64,000 nucleotides of DNA from Saccharomyces uvarum. Its lineage: Eukaryota > Ascomycota > Saccharomycetes > Saccharomycetales > Saccharomycetaceae. A model generated the notes under the pieces. It had not been told where the DNA came from. It searched no databases and saw only the letters and a program-made list of their open reading frames with translations. Every line of letters starts with the position of its first letter. Position 1 is the stretch's first letter. This document shows, piece by piece, positions 59,239-64,000 of this stretch. Location: NCBI GenBank assembly GCA_947243795.1, contig OX365931.1:620001-684000 (forward strand). Direction: 5' to 3'. The position numbers were made by a program, and so were the translations under genes.

Positions 59239-59667
59239 ATGTACCATCATTATCACGCTTTCCAGGGCAGAAAGCTCACTGACCAGGAGAGAGCACGCGT
59301 GCTGGAGTTCCAGGACTCCATCCACTACTCCCCGCGGTACTCGGACGATAACTACGAATACAGGCACGTTATGTTGCCCAAGGCCATGCTCAAGGTCATT
59401 CCCTCGGACTATTTCAACTCGGAGGTGGGGACCCTGCGCATACTGACGGAGGACGAATGGAGAGGCCTGGGCATAACTCAGTCTTTGGGCTGGGAGCACT
59501 ACGAGTGCCATGCGCCAGAACCGCACATTCTGCTGTTCAAAAGACCGCTGAACTACGAGGCGGAGCTTAGGGCAGCTACTGCTGCTGCCCAGCAGCAGCA
59601 GCAGCAACAACAACAGCAAGCACAATCCATATCGAACGACATGCAGGTCCCTTCACAAATCTCCTAG
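59239..59667 (+). CDS. CKS1: Cks1, Cdc28 kinase accessory protein
   Basis: Cks1 binds Cdc28 and phosphothreonine in multiply phosphorylated substrates, making Cdk phosphorylation processive (for example Sic1). It also acts in transcription with the proteasome. The conserved Cks fold spans residues 1-115, with the anion-binding and Cdk-binding parts [18 protein letters not shown] and the hinge motif [13 protein letters not shown]. The tail is polyglutamine (about ten Q, then [12 protein letters not shown]), shorter than the S. cerevisiae tail as I recall it; 142 residues against 150. The start [10 protein letters not shown] is the known N-terminus; an upstream in-frame ATG adds 23 residues and is not favoured. 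Confidence 0.97.
   Translation: MYHHYHAFQGRKLTDQERARVLEFQDSIHYSPRYSDDNYEYRHVMLPKAMLKVIPSDYFNSEVGTLRILTEDEWRGLGITQSLGWEHYECHAPEPHILLFKRPLNYEAELRAATAAAQQQQQQQQQQAQSISNDMQVPSQIS

Positions 59668-64000
<4,333 letters not shown>

Overview
The window is nuclear DNA of a budding yeast of the genus Saccharomyces. Gene order and protein sequence match the middle of the right arm of S. cerevisiae chromosome II from EXO84 (YBR102C) to MEC1 (YBR136W), with no rearrangement seen. It does not look like S. cerevisiae itself. By comparison with S. cerevisiae sequences recalled from memory, calmodulin is identical, but many proteins differ by about 5-20 percent and several low-complexity tracts differ in length. 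A more diverged sister species (for example S. kudriavzevii, S. arboricola, S. uvarum or S. eubayanus) is likely; I cannot say which.

Layout. 1-9.3 kb: EXO84 (exocyst, cut by the left edge), SIF2 (Set3 complex), YMC2 (mitochondrial carrier), VID24/GID4 (degron receptor), PHO88/SND3 (ER targeting), IML3 (kinetochore). 9.5-17 kb: AIM3 (actin patch), CMD1 (calmodulin), ALG1 (N-glycosylation), an intronless serine tRNA with anticodon UGA, YSA1 (Nudix hydrolase), and SUS1 with two introns. 17-24 kb: CYC8/SSN6 (corepressor with long Q and QA tracts) diverging from RAD16 across a GC-rich 1.5 kb gap. 24-33.6 kb: LYS2, TKL2 and TEF2. 33.8-41.2 kb: MUD1 (one intron), CBP6, GRS1, MRPL36, TFC1. 41.6-48.5 kb: PTC4, TPS1, the tiny MEO1, VMA2, ATG14. 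48.7-64 kb: OPY1, SHE3, CCZ1, AGP2, HSL7, CKS1, and the first 1309 codons of MEC1, cut by the right edge.

The genes are ordinary, unlinked housekeeping and regulatory functions, not an operon or island. Links that make sense locally are three adjacent mitochondrial-translation genes (CBP6, GRS1, MRPL36) that all carry Puf3-type sites downstream of the stop codon, a stress-element cluster between TPS1 and MEO1, Rap1-type sites ahead of TEF2, and Gcn4- and Lys14-like sites ahead of LYS2. No Ty element, LTR or other mobile element was found. I saw no new multi-gene system. The best leads are the non-AUG start of GRS1, the conserved odd SUS1 intron, competing hairpins between CYC8 and RAD16, recurrent GC palindromes in divergent promoters, and an unusually altered eEF1A.
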